Positions 43,850-53,326 are shown, counted from the stretch's first letter. The stretch: 64,000 bases of DNA from Oceanobacillus sp. FSL K6-2867 (GCF_037963145.1 NZ_CP150144.1:2852001-2916000), one strand, 5' to 3'. The notes: generated by a model not told the origin, from the sequence alone. Program-made: numbers and translations.

Positions 43850-44926
43850 ATGAAACGAGATATGCAGGAAGAATTTCCAATGATACAAATCATGGACCAA
43901 AATGGAAAAATTACTGATACATCTTATATAGATCAAATTGATAAATCATTAGTCCAGCAATTTTACCGGCAGCTGATTTGTATGCGGGCATTTGATCAAA
44001 AGGCAATCAACTTGCAGCGCCAAGGCAGGCTCGGTACGTATCCAGGTTTTGAAGGACAGGAAGCAGCACAGGTGGGAAGTGCTCTAGCACTCGAGGAAGA
44101 TGATTGGATGCTGCCAACATATCGGGATCATGCGGCAAGTATTACGTTTGGAAAATCTTATAATATTTTATCTTCATGGAATGGCCGAGTGGAGGGGAAC
44201 CTGCCGCCTAAAGGGAAAAATATATTGCCGCCTTCCGTTCCAATCGCAACACAGCTTCCGATTGCAGCTGGTATAGCCATGGCAAATAAATATAAAAATT
44301 CATCACAAGCTGTTATTGCCTATTTTGGAGACGGAGCGACATCTGAAGGAGATTTTCATGAGGGTTTAAACTTTGCTAGTGTTTTCCAAGCACCTGTCGT
44401 CTTCTTTAATCAGAATAATCAATATGCTATTTCAACACCAATCTGGAAACAGATGCATTCTGAGACGATTGCACAGAAGTCAATTGCATATGAAATCCCA
44501 GGTATTCGAATTGACGGGAATGATATATTTGCAGCTTATTTTGAAACAAAAAAAGCATTAGAACGAGCGAGAAATGGAGAGGGCCCAAGTTTAATTGAAG
44601 CTGTAACATGGCGGTATGGTGCACATACAACTGCAGACGACCCTACGAAGTATCGCAATCAAAAAGAGGAAAATGAAAAGCGCCGTCAGAATGACCCGGT
44701 TACCAGATTGGAACGATTTATGAAAGCTTACGGATTTTGGGATGAAAAACTCGCAGAACAAATAAAAGGGGAAATTAAAGAAGAAATTGATGGAGCGGTA
44801 AAAGTTTTGGAGACGATGCCACCAGCGAATGTAAATGATATTTATGATTATATGTTCGAAAAACCGACATGGACGCTTGAACAGCAAAAGGAAGAATATA
44901 TCAATCATTTGCGGGGTGAAAGATGA
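43850..44926 (+). CDS. 2-oxoacid dehydrogenase E1 alpha subunit (pyruvate/branched-chain type)
   Basis: About 358 residues from ATG 43850 (ATG 43844 also possible) after AAAGAGG. Thiamine-diphosphate motif G-D-G-A-T-S-E-G-D-F-H-E to F-N-Q-N-N (about 162-192) is intact. The N-terminal F-P-M-I-Q-I-M-D-x-N-G-K extension is like PdhA and BkdA1-type chains of Gram-positives. After the amino acid dehydrogenase, it probably decarboxylates a branched-chain or related 2-oxoacid. It overlaps the ribosome site of the beta-subunit gene. Confidence 0.9.
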   Translation: MKRDMQEEFPMIQIMDQNGKITDTSYIDQIDKSLVQQFYRQLICMRAFDQKAINLQRQGRLGTYPGFEGQEAAQVGSALALEEDDWMLPTYRDHAASITFGKSYNILSSWNGRVEGNLPPKGKNILPPSVPIATQLPIAAGIAMANKYKNSSQAVIAYFGDGATSEGDFHEGLNFASVFQAPVVFFNQNNQYAISTPIWKQMHSETIAQKSIAYEIPGIRIDGNDIFAAYFETKKALERARNGEGPSLIEAVTWRYGAHTTADDPTKYRNQKEENEKRRQNDPVTRLERFMKAYGFWDEKLAEQIKGEIKEEIDGAVKVLETMPPANVNDIYDYMFEKPTWTLEQQKEEYINHLRGER

Positions 44927-44927
44927 C

Positions 44928-45923
44928 ATGATAACCATATCGAAAACGAAACAATTGACGCTTATTCAGGCCATTACTGATGGAATGCGAACGATGCTTG
45001 AAGAAAAAGAAGAAGTTGTTGTATTAGGGGAAGATGTTGGAAAAAATGGAGGCGTCTTTCGGGCAACCGATGGCTTGCAGGAGGAGTTTGGTGAAAAGAG
45101 GGTGTTTGATACACCATTGAGTGAAGCAGGAATCATCGGGTCTTCAATTGGGATGGCAATGAACGGACTGCTTCCAGTAGCAGAAATTCAATTTTTAGGA
45201 TTTATTTATCCTGCATATGAACAAATTATGACCCATGCGACGAGAATGCGTTACCGTACGAAAGGTTCCTTTACCGTACCACTTGTGATTCGTGCACCAT
45301 ATGGAGCTGGAGTAAGGGCTCCAGAAATCCACTCGGATAGTATGGAAGCATTATTTACCCATATGCCGGGGATAAAAGTTGTCTGCCCATCTAATCCATA
45401 TGATGCAAAAGGACTTCTTATTTCGGCAATAGAGGATCCAGATCCGGTACTATTTCTGGAACCACTAAGATTATACCGTGCTGTTAGAGGAGAAGTTCCA
45501 GAAGAAAAATATGAAATTGAAATCGGGAAAGGGAAATATTTGCGAGAAGGGGACGATGCAACGGTGATTGCCTGGGGGGCAATGGTACCCGTTGCAATGA
45601 AGGCAGCCGAACAGGCAGCAGATAAAGGGATTAGCTGTGACGTCATTGATTTACGTACTTTATACCCGATTGATAAAGCCATTATCGCCGAATCCGTAAA
45701 GAAAACCGGACGCTGTGTCGTTGTTCATGAAGCTCCAGCAACCGGAGGATTAGGAAATGATATTATTTCAATTGTTAATGATACTTCATTTTTATATATG
45801 AAATCACCAATTGAACGTGTTACCGGTGCAGATGTTCATGTGCCTTTTTGGGCTCTGGAAGAACATAATATTCCGACACCAGCACGTGTAACGGATGCAA
45901 TTTATAAAGTGATTCATTTTTAA
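44928..45923 (+). CDS. 2-oxoacid dehydrogenase E1 beta subunit
   Basis: About 331 residues. The ATG at 44928 lies one base after the E1-alpha stop, with GCGGGGTGA as ribosome site inside that gene: translational coupling. Typical parts: G-E-D-V-G-K-N-G-G-V-F-R-A-T, E-I-Q-F-L-G-F, P-E-I-H-S-D-S-M-E-A, and C-terminal V-V-H-E-A-P-A-T-G-G. It pairs with the alpha subunit to form E1. Confidence 0.92.
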   Translation: MITISKTKQLTLIQAITDGMRTMLEEKEEVVVLGEDVGKNGGVFRATDGLQEEFGEKRVFDTPLSEAGIIGSSIGMAMNGLLPVAEIQFLGFIYPAYEQIMTHATRMRYRTKGSFTVPLVIRAPYGAGVRAPEIHSDSMEALFTHMPGIKVVCPSNPYDAKGLLISAIEDPDPVLFLEPLRLYRAVRGEVPEEKYEIEIGKGKYLREGDDATVIAWGAMVPVAMKAAEQAADKGISCDVIDLRTLYPIDKAIIAESVKKTGRCVVVHEAPATGGLGNDIISIVNDTSFLYMKSPIERVTGADVHVPFWALEEHNIPTPARVTDAIYKVIHF

Positions 45924-45937
45924 GGGAGGTGGAGCGA

Positions 45938-47209
45938 ATGGTTGAGGTAAAATTACATGATATTGGAGAAGGAATGACAGAGGGGGATGTACTGACTTAT
46001 TTTATTCAAGAAGGAGATCAGGTTGAGGAAGATCAGCCAATTGTGGAACTGCAGACGGAAAAAATGGTTGCCGAATTAACAGCACCAGCTAAAGGGATTG
46101 TTAAAGAAATTTATATTGCTGAGGGGACAACTATCCCTGTAGGAACAACGATTTTGACGATTGAAGCAGAGGATTCTATTAAGAAAACAGAGTCTTCAGC
46201 AACACAAAAAGAAGAATCCAGCCATTCTGTACAATCAGCAGTGAGTGATGGCTACAAAACACAAACAAAGCTGGCAAAAACAAATGGACCTAAACGAATA
46301 AAAGCAGCACCATACACGAGGAAGATTGCCAGAGAACTTGATGTGGATATTGAATTGGTGGAAGGAACCGGTAAAGCTGGACGCATTACGATTGAAGATG
46401 TTCAGCAGTATGCTCAGAACAGAGAGAGTGCTGCAACAAAAGTCAAGCCCGCTGTTAAACAATTACAACACCAATTTTTTCAAGGGACAACAGAAAAACA
46501 GTCGGCCAGTGAAAAAGAGGAAGCAGATATTATTCCATTTAAAGGCAGACGCAAACAAATTGCTAAAAAAATGACAACATCCATTTTTACGATCCCACAT
46601 GTTCATCATATGGAAGAGATTGATATGACCGAGTTACTGCAGTTTAGAAAAGAGATTAAGCCTGATGCCGATGTATCTGTTGCAGCGTTTTTTATAAAGG
46701 CACTTACAATATCATTGAGAGAACATCCAATCTTTAATGCTAAGCTTCATGAGGAAAAAGAAGAAATCAGATTGGAAAAAAGTGTTCATATGGGAATCGC
46801 AACGGACACGAAAGAGGGGTTAATTGTTCCAGTCATTAAAAACGCAGATGAAAAATCAATCCTCATAATTCACAAAGAAATGAAAGAACTAATGAGCAAA
46901 GCAAAAGAAAATACACTGACATTGAAAGAGATGACCGGAAGCACCTTTACGATCAGCAATGTTGGGCCAATGGGAAGTATTGGTGCTACGCCAATCATCA
47001 ATTATCCGGAGGTTGGATTAATGGCTTTTCATAAAACGAAAAAAGTTCCGGTTGTAGGCGATAATGATGAGATAGTTATCAGGTCGATGATGAATGTGAC
47101 CCTAACATTCGACCATCGTGTAACAGATGGAGGAAACGCAATAGCCTTTACAAACAGGCTTAAAGCGTTACTCGAAAAGCCAAAGCTGCTAATAGTGGAA
47201 CTCAGTTGA
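45938..47209 (+). CDS. Lipoamide acyltransferase E2 of the oxoacid dehydrogenase complex
   Basis: About 423 residues from ATG 45938 after GGGAGGTGG. One lipoyl domain (Lys 42 in T-E-K-M), one subunit-binding domain (A-A-P-Y-T-R-K-I-A-R-E-L-D-V-D to G-R-I-T-I-E-D-V, about 126-162) and the C-terminal acyltransferase domain with H-R-V-T-D-G-G. It receives the acyl group from E1 and transfers it to CoA. No E3 gene follows, so dihydrolipoyl dehydrogenase must come from elsewhere, for example 31302-32681. Unlike the E2 at 29966 it has a single binding domain. Confidence 0.92.
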   Translation: MVEVKLHDIGEGMTEGDVLTYFIQEGDQVEEDQPIVELQTEKMVAELTAPAKGIVKEIYIAEGTTIPVGTTILTIEAEDSIKKTESSATQKEESSHSVQSAVSDGYKTQTKLAKTNGPKRIKAAPYTRKIARELDVDIELVEGTGKAGRITIEDVQQYAQNRESAATKVKPAVKQLQHQFFQGTTEKQSASEKEEADIIPFKGRRKQIAKKMTTSIFTIPHVHHMEEIDMTELLQFRKEIKPDADVSVAAFFIKALTISLREHPIFNAKLHEEKEEIRLEKSVHMGIATDTKEGLIVPVIKNADEKSILIIHKEMKELMSKAKENTLTLKEMTGSTFTISNVGPMGSIGATPIINYPEVGLMAFHKTKKVPVVGDNDEIVIRSMMNVTLTFDHRVTDGGNAIAFTNRLKALLEKPKLLIVELS

Positions 47210-47239
47210 TCTAACAAATTAAAATGAAGGGGATTCATT

Positions 47240-48676
47240 ATGTTTCGAATTAAACCTGAGCAAATGCCGTCTTTGCCTGAGGCTCTTCTAGTACTCTCAG
47301 CTATCATCGCTATTATGAGTGTCAGTATTATCTATTATGAAGCTCCACCTCATATCCCATTGACGATTTCATTATTATTGCTGATCATTTATGGAGTTAT
47401 GAAAAAAATCCCTTATGAAAAATTGCAGGAAGGCTTTTCAGAAGGTGCTGCATCCGGAATGGGTGCCGTCTTTCTCTTCTTTATGATCGGTATTTTAATC
47501 GCTGCCTGGATTTATAGTGGGACCATTCCGACTTTGATTTATGCTGGATTCGAATTAGTGACACCAAGTTTTTATTAAGCCATTGTTTTAATCGTAACCT
47601 CTGTCGTTGGTATTTGTGTTGGCAGTTCCTTAACAACAGTGGCAACAGTCGGATTAGCTTTTATTGGAATATCCCAGGCTCTTGATATTTCACTGGCAAT
47701 CACAGCTGGAGCGATTGTATCTGGTGCATTTTTCGGTGATAAAATGTCTCCGATTTCGGATACAACGAACATGGCTTCCAGTATTCTGAAGGTCGATTTG
47801 TTTGAGCATATACGAAATATGATGTGGACAACTGTTCCTGCATTCCTGATTGGATTGGTGATTTTCGGAATTATATCACCGAGTATTTCAACTGCGAACT
47901 TCAGTGAAATGGAGTTATATCAGCAAGGGCTTTTGGATACAGGGCTGATTCACTGGTATAATGCGGTCATTCCACTTGCTGTCTTAGTTATTTTTTCTAT
48001 CTTTAAGGCACCTGCATTATTATCGCTCACAGCTGGTACGATTAGTGCTATCCTTGTCTCGATTTTCCATACGATTCCTTCAATTGGTGGCCTACTTGGA
48101 ATCTTATATGGAGGCTACGTCTCAGAGACAGGTATTGAACAAATCGATTCCTTGCTGACACGGGGCGGAATGGAAAGCATGTTTTTTACGATTGCGATTA
48201 TTTTACTTGCATTAGGAATGGGAGGATTATTGTTTAAGTTAGGGATTGTCCCAAGACTATTTGAAACCGTGGAAAGAATTTTGCAATCTGCTAAGTCCGT
48301 AATCATTGGCTCTGCTCTAAATGCCATCGGAGTCAATGTGCTGGTAGGGGAACAATATCTATCTATTCTATTAACAACAGAAACGTTCCAGTCGCAATAT
48401 CAAAAACTCGGTTTAGCAAATAAAAATCTATCAAGAGTGGCAGAGGATGCCGGTACGGTAGTTAACCCACTTGTTCCATGGAGTGTATGCGGTGTATTTA
48501 TAGCAAGCGTTTTAGGTGTACCGACTTTATCGTATTTGCCATTTGCTTTCTTTTGCTTGTTATGCCCAATTTTGACGATTATTTTTGGAATTACTGGGAA
48601 AACGCTGACCTATACGGAAGCTGCTGCAGTGGATCCTGTTCAGTTTGAATCAGTTGAAGAAAGTAAGATGGGATAA
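47240..48676 (+). pseudogene. nhaC: NhaC-type Na+/H+ antiporter interrupted by an in-frame stop
   Basis: Two frames, 47240-47578 and 47639-48676, are in the same reading frame and joined by a TAA at 47576-47578 followed by 20 sense codons (A-I-V-L-I-V-T-S-V-V-G-I-C-V-G-S-S-L and so on). Together they make about 478 codons, the normal NhaC size, with the family motif G-D-K-M-S-P-I-S-D-T-T-N (second part). The protein would be cut after 112 residues, so the gene is probably inactive unless the base is a sequencing error. It follows the E2 gene by 30 bases and would have exchanged Na+ or an amino acid for H+. Confidence 0.85.
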
Positions 48677-48772
48677 TACGTTTCAGGCAGATAATAAATA
48701 GAAGGGAGGAGCTGATGCTTCCTCCCATCTCTGCAGTATATGTAAAAATACTAGCTAAATATTCAAAAAATA

Positions 48773-48801
48773 TTGACTGCAGATTATTCCATGATTATAA
48801 T
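48773..48801 (+). promoter_or_regulatory. SigA promoter of the second GntR operon
   Basis: TTGACT (48773-48778), 17-base spacer, TATAAT (48796-48801), about 93 bases before the GntR start. Confidence 0.8.
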
Positions 48802-48853
48802 AAAACTCAACTCAATCTATACAGAAGCGTTAATTTACTACTTTGCAATTGAT

Positions 48854-48861
48854 TGTATACA
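48854..48861. promoter_or_regulatory. Possible GntR operator
   Basis: TGTATACA, inside TTGTATACAT, resembles the perfect TTGTATACAA at 50491. It fits the T-x-GT...AC-x-A pattern of FadR-type operators and lies in the leader of the GntR gene. Confidence 0.5.
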
Positions 48862-48893
48862 TTATTTGAATTTTATGAGAAAAGGTGAGGTAA

Positions 48894-49553
48894 TTGACGT
48901 TCATTCTAGATACATCCAAGACACTTCAAGTTCAAGTGCATGAATATATGCACGATAAAATTGTAAATGGAAAATTGGAACCTGGGGCAAGGGTTGTGGA
49001 GCAACAAATTGCAGAAGAAACAGGGGTAAGCAGGAGTCCTATACGCGAGGCCATAAAGCAATTGAAAAGTGAGGGGCTTGTAGCAAGTCATCCCCGTGGT
49101 GGAGTGAGAGTTTTCAGGCCTTCAAGTGATGATTTTAAATATTTATATGAGTGCCGTTTAAGTTTAGAGCCTCTGGCTGCATCACTTGCAGCTGAGCGCA
49201 GCAATAATATACAGTTAACAGAAATTAATGAACTGCTCAGGAAAATGAAGGGCATTATGATAGCAGAAGATTTTGAGCATATGAAGAAACTAAGTCGAAA
49301 ATTCCATGATTTAATCTTGGAATGCAGTGGAAATCCTTTCCTCATCAAAATGATGAATCAGCTTCATTCTTTAATTCTATTTTACCGAAACATTATTCTT
49401 ACAAAAACAAATAGGATGGCAGAGGGCTTCTTTGAACATGAAGCAATTTGCTTAGATATTTTAAACAGAGATGCAAAATCTGCAGAGAAACATATGAGAG
49501 ACCATATTCAAAAGGATTATAATTATTATCTGGAACAATATGGGTATAAATAA
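48894..49553 (+). CDS. GntR-family regulator, FCD subfamily
   Basis: A 219-residue protein starting at TTG 48894 after AAAGGTGAGG. The GntR winged helix reads R-V-V-E-Q-Q-I-A-E-E-T-G-V-S-R-S-P-I-R-E-A-I (about 28-49). The FCD domain has R-K-F-H-D and other metal-ligand His residues. It heads the cluster with HMG-CoA lyase, CoA-transferase and CitMHS transporter and probably controls it through the TTGTATACAA-like sites in its leader and before the CoA-transferase gene. Confidence 0.9.
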   Translation: MTFILDTSKTLQVQVHEYMHDKIVNGKLEPGARVVEQQIAEETGVSRSPIREAIKQLKSEGLVASHPRGGVRVFRPSSDDFKYLYECRLSLEPLAASLAAERSNNIQLTEINELLRKMKGIMIAEDFEHMKKLSRKFHDLILECSGNPFLIKMMNQLHSLILFYRNIILTKTNRMAEGFFEHEAICLDILNRDAKSAEKHMRDHIQKDYNYYLEQYGYK

Positions 49554-49613
49554 ATGAATTGGTAAATGATTCATTTACTTCATTATCATAAATCATAAGG
49601 AGTGAATTTACAC

Positions 49614-50486
49614 GTGAATTTTCCTGAAAAAGTAAGCATTCGCGATGTTACGTTAAGAGACGGGTTTCAAAATGAAGCCGTTTTCATTGGGACGGAGAAT
49701 AAGCTTATTGGCTTGGATGTGTTGATTGATGCTGGGTTCAGACGGATTGAAGTTACTTCCTTTGTCCATCCAAAGTGGGTACCGGCCCTTAGCGATGCTG
49801 ATGAGCTGGCGAAGGGACTGCCTAAAATTCAAGGTATTCAGTATGATGCTTTGGTTCCTAATAGAAGGGGGCTCGAACGGTTTTTGAAAACCAATATTGA
49901 TACTGCCGTTTTCTTCCTTTCAGCCAGTACGAGACATAATGAAGCTAATTTGAACCGGACGACAAATGAATCGTTGGTAAACGTAAGTGATTTAATAAGT
50001 GAAATAAAAAGTCATAGCCGAAAAACAATGGGGGCAGTTGCTACAGCTTTTGTTTGTCCATATGCGGGAGAGGTTCCTTATCAAGAAGTTGAACGAATCG
50101 TTACGACAATGGTTGAAAATGGTGTAGATGAAGTTGGTTTGGGAGATACCATAGGGAAAGCAACGCCAAAAATGATATATGAATATTGTAGTCGTATTAA
50201 AGATAAGTATCCTGACCTGACATTAAGTCTGCATCTTCACGACACTTATGGGTATGCGCTCGCCAATATTATAGCAGGTATTCAATCAGGCGTTTCTATC
50301 TATGATGTAGCACAGGCAGGATTAGGTGGGTGCCCATATGCGCCAGGATCACCAGGGAATGTGCAGGCAAGCCAAGTAGTGAACTTTTTGGAAAATCAGA
50401 GAATAGAGACTGGAATAAATATAGATAAGTTAAACAATATGGATCAGATGTTTCAGGATATGGTAAAAAAGCAAACTAGTGTGTAA
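49614..50486 (+). CDS. Hydroxymethylglutaryl-CoA lyase
   Basis: About 290 residues from GTG 49614, about ten bases after AAGGAG. DRE-TIM family: catalytic R-D in D-V-T-L-R-D-G-F-Q-N-E near the start, metal-binding H-L-H-D-T (about 205-209), and the HMG-CoA lyase signature G-L-G-G-C-P-Y-A-P-G (catalytic Cys about 243). It cleaves 3-hydroxy-3-methylglutaryl-CoA to acetyl-CoA and acetoacetate. In leucine breakdown it is joined by MCC carboxylase genes; these are absent, and a CoA-transferase follows instead, suggesting free hydroxymethylglutarate or a related acid is the starting compound. Confidence 0.9.
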   Translation: MNFPEKVSIRDVTLRDGFQNEAVFIGTENKLIGLDVLIDAGFRRIEVTSFVHPKWVPALSDADELAKGLPKIQGIQYDALVPNRRGLERFLKTNIDTAVFFLSASTRHNEANLNRTTNESLVNVSDLISEIKSHSRKTMGAVATAFVCPYAGEVPYQEVERIVTTMVENGVDEVGLGDTIGKATPKMIYEYCSRIKDKYPDLTLSLHLHDTYGYALANIIAGIQSGVSIYDVAQAGLGGCPYAPGSPGNVQASQVVNFLENQRIETGINIDKLNNMDQMFQDMVKKQTSV

Positions 50487-50490
50487 TTAT

Positions 50491-50500
50491 TTGTATACAA
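50491..50500. promoter_or_regulatory. GntR operator candidate between lyase and CoA-transferase genes
   Basis: TTGTATACAA is a perfect 10-bp palindrome fitting the FadR-type pattern, in the gap before the CoA-transferase start. Confidence 0.5.
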
Positions 50501-50554
50501 TATCTGAATATTAAGTGTTCAGGGAGTTAAACGATTTGAGAGAGGATGGGCATA

Positions 50555-51709
50555 ATGAAAAAACCACTAGAAGGAATCAAAGTATTAGAATTAGGAAACT
50601 TTGTAGCTGCTCCTTTTGTCGGAAAGATCTTTGGTGAATTTGGTGCTGAAGTGATAAAAGTAGAGGATCCAGGAAAAGGTGACTCTTTAAGAAACTGGCG
50701 AGTTATGCACCATGATACATCTGTATGGTGGTATGTGCATGCAAGAAATAAAAAATCCATTACGATTAATCTTCGTGAAGAAGAAGGACAGGAAATGATA
50801 AGGGAATTAGCAAAAGAGGTGGATGTGGTAATTGAAAATTTCCGCCCTGGTACACTTGAAAGGTGGGGAATTGGATATGAAGATTTAAAACAGGTGAATC
50901 CAAGCATTATTATGACTCGAATATCCGGTTATGGTCAAACCGGTCCATATCGGGATAAAGTAGGGTTTGGCAGTGTTGCAGAGTCAATGGGCGGCCTCCG
51001 TTATCTAACAGGTTTTCCTGATCGTCCACCGGTTCGTGTTGGTTTAGCTATCGGTGATTCTATCGCTGCTTTATACGCAGCACTCGGTACACTGATGGCA
51101 CTTAGGGTCAGGGATAACGATCCAACGAAAAAAGGCCAATACGTCGATGTAGCCCTTACTGAATCTGTATTTTCTTTACTGGAAGGTGTGCTCCCTGAAT
51201 ATGACCTGAAAGGGATCATTCGGGAGCGAACTGGAGCTACTTTGGAAGGAATAGCTCCATCGAATACGTATCTTTGTGCAGATGGAAAATATATTGTGAT
51301 TGCAGCAAACAGTGACGGTATATTTAAACGTTTTGCGAATGCAATGGGACGACCTGAGCTTGCGGAAGATCCCGTGTACGCGATTAATCAAGGCAGGGCA
51401 GAAAATGTTGATTATCTTGATGAGATTATAGAGGAGTGGACAAAGCAGCATACCCAGAAAGAGGTACAGCAAATTCTTGATGAAGCTCGTGTACCAGTTG
51501 GACCAATTTATAGTATAGAAGATATCGTAAATGATGAACAATACCAGGCACGCGACATGCTCCAAACAGTTGAATTGCCGGGTGGGAAGAGTGTCAGAGT
51601 ACCGGGGGTTGTGCCAAAGTTATCCGAAACACCTGGGGATATTGGAACAATTGGGCCTAAATTAGGTGAACATAATTCAGAATATCTACCGAAAAAAAGT
51701 AAGCAATAA
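50555..51709 (+). CDS. CaiB/BaiF class III CoA-transferase
   Basis: About 384 residues from ATG 50555 after GAGAGGATG. Class III features: G-I-K-V-L-E-L-G-N-F-V-A-A-P near the start, E-D-P-G-K-G-D, N-F-R-P-G-T-L-E-R-W-G, and the probable nucleophilic Asp in A-I-G-D-S-I-A-A-L. Such enzymes move CoA between dicarboxylates, for example succinyl-CoA to hydroxymethylglutarate or citramalate. Next to HMG-CoA lyase it would activate the imported acid to its CoA ester. The mammalian relative SUGCT uses glutarate and hydroxymethylglutarate; this parallel is inference. Confidence 0.9.
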   Translation: MKKPLEGIKVLELGNFVAAPFVGKIFGEFGAEVIKVEDPGKGDSLRNWRVMHHDTSVWWYVHARNKKSITINLREEEGQEMIRELAKEVDVVIENFRPGTLERWGIGYEDLKQVNPSIIMTRISGYGQTGPYRDKVGFGSVAESMGGLRYLTGFPDRPPVRVGLAIGDSIAALYAALGTLMALRVRDNDPTKKGQYVDVALTESVFSLLEGVLPEYDLKGIIRERTGATLEGIAPSNTYLCADGKYIVIAANSDGIFKRFANAMGRPELAEDPVYAINQGRAENVDYLDEIIEEWTKQHTQKEVQQILDEARVPVGPIYSIEDIVNDEQYQARDMLQTVELPGGKSVRVPGVVPKLSETPGDIGTIGPKLGEHNSEYLPKKSKQ

Positions 51710-51756
51710 GCTTATAAACAAATTATATGGATATTATTTTAGCTTAAACATCTGCA

Positions 51757-51791
51757 GAAGTGGTGGATATTAACAGCCAATCCGCCACTTC
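51757..51791 (+). terminator. Probable terminator after the CoA-transferase gene
   Basis: GAAGTGGTGGAT (51757-51768) pairs with ATCCGCCACTTC (51780-51791) with one wobble. The seven-T run comes 11 bases later, so efficiency is uncertain. The rest of 51710-52021 holds a cre match. Confidence 0.6.
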
Positions 51792-51976
51792 ATTCAATTG
51801 ACTTTTTTTAGAGAGGAAATTATAAGTCATTACATTTAATCTAACTCCATATTTCTGAATAATCCCACGTATCTATATATGACTTTATTAATCGATTGAT
51901 AATGAGTAATTGATTGCTGCTGTTAGGATATGAACCTATATTGAAAACAAAAATGAGAAAGTTAGATTCCACTGAT

Positions 51977-51991
51977 TTGTAAACGATTTCA
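51977..51991 (+). promoter_or_regulatory. cre site before the CitMHS transporter
   Basis: TTGTAAACGATTTCA fits WTGNAANCGNWNNCW fully and lies 31 bases before the transporter start. Confidence 0.7.
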
Positions 51992-52021
51992 ATAGTTTTT
52001 TTATAAGGGGGATGGGCAATT

Positions 52022-53326
52022 ATGTTAGCTGTTTTAGGTTTTCTGATGGTAATCACATTTTTGTATCTTATTATGTCAAAACGTGTGACACCTTTTACTG
52101 GTCTGATTATCGTACCGGTAATCTACGGGATTATTGGAGGCTTTGGTTTTCAACTGGGTCCGATGATGATGGATGGTGTTTTAAATACAGCACCAACAGC
52201 ACTCCTGATCCTGTTTGCAATTCTATATTTCGGTATCATGATTGACACGGGATTGTTTGAGCCACTCACAAACAAAATTATAAAGATAGCAAAAGGTGAT
52301 CCATTAAAAGTTATTGTAGGGACAGCTATATTAGCAGGTATAGTAGGCTTAGATGGTGATGGTTCCACTACGATTATTATAGTTGTGAGCGCCTTTCTTC
52401 CAATTTATATAAAACTGGGGATAAAACCTATTATTTTAGCATCTATAACGGTATTGCAAATTGGTATTACAACACTAGTTCCTTGGGGTGGCCCAGTCGG
52501 TCGGGTTGCAAGTGTTTTGAACTTAGATCCTACAAGTCTATTTAGGACAATGGTACCTGGGATGATTGTTAGCCTGATATATATTGTTTTGGTTGCATAC
52601 ATTATTGGCCGGAAAGAAAGGGCTCGACTCGGAATACACAATCCTTATTTGAACATGAACGATCAAACCGAAAGTATGATGTCTGCTGCTGTAGAAAATG
52701 TGGTAATAAAGCGTCCCAAACTAAGATGGCTAAATTTTATTCTAACTATTGTTATCATGGCAGCATTGCTTTTGGAATGGCTGCCACCAGTAGTGTTATT
52801 TATTCTTGGGACCGCTATCGCATTATTAATAAACTATCCATCCATTATTGATCAACGAGAACGCGTTCAGAAACATGCTCCCAATGCATTATCTGTTACG
52901 AGTATCATGCTTGCTGCAGGGGTTTTTGCAGGTATTTTGAAAGAGACACAAATGTCAGCGGCTATGGCGCAGAGTTTAATTACTATAATCCCCGACGGAA
53001 TTGGATCCTTTCTTCCGATTGTTATCGCCGTTCTTAGTATTCCAGGACTCTTTTTAATAGGTCCCGATGCTTTTTATTTTGGTATAATTCCTGTACTAGC
53101 GGAGACTGCTTCCATATATGGGGTTAGTGAAATGGAGATTGCCATTGCATCGTTATATGGAACCTCTTTTGGTTTCATTGGTCCACTGGTTGGGGCAATG
53201 TACTTGTTAACTGAGATGACAAAGGTTAATTTAGGGGATGTCCAAAAATATTCTGCTAAGTGGGCAATAGGTGTTTTTCTCATATATATTATTATAGGGG
53301 TAGCATTGGGGCATTTTTTATTATGA
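52022..53326 (+). CDS. CitMHS-family di/tricarboxylate transporter
   Basis: A 434-residue membrane protein of the citrate-Mg2+:H+ symporter family, with about 12 helices. Recognisable parts are D-T-G-L-F-E-P (about 71-77), G-L-D-G-D-G-S-T-T (about 103-111) and the mirrored L-I-G-P-D-A-F-Y-F-G (about 344-353). ATG 52022 follows AAGGGGG. In B. subtilis CitM and CitH carry metal-citrate. Here the lyase and CoA-transferase upstream suggest a branched dicarboxylate such as hydroxymethylglutarate or citramalate. A cre match in its leader implies repression by good carbon sources. Confidence 0.92.
   Translation: MLAVLGFLMVITFLYLIMSKRVTPFTGLIIVPVIYGIIGGFGFQLGPMMMDGVLNTAPTALLILFAILYFGIMIDTGLFEPLTNKIIKIAKGDPLKVIVGTAILAGIVGLDGDGSTTIIIVVSAFLPIYIKLGIKPIILASITVLQIGITTLVPWGGPVGRVASVLNLDPTSLFRTMVPGMIVSLIYIVLVAYIIGRKERARLGIHNPYLNMNDQTESMMSAAVENVVIKRPKLRWLNFILTIVIMAALLLEWLPPVVLFILGTAIALLINYPSIIDQRERVQKHAPNALSVTSIMLAAGVFAGILKETQMSAAMAQSLITIIPDGIGSFLPIVIAVLSIPGLFLIGPDAFYFGIIPVLAETASIYGVSEMEIAIASLYGTSFGFIGPLVGAMYLLTEMTKVNLGDVQKYSAKWAIGVFLIYIIIGVALGHFLL

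Noticed and set aside
45251..45682. 143-codon minus-strand frame opposite E1 beta
   Set aside because: Antisense shadow of a conserved gene.
48704..48726. GGGAGGA...TCCTCCC hairpin after nhaC as terminator
   Set aside because: Only a 7-bp stem with no T-run; kept out of the feature list.
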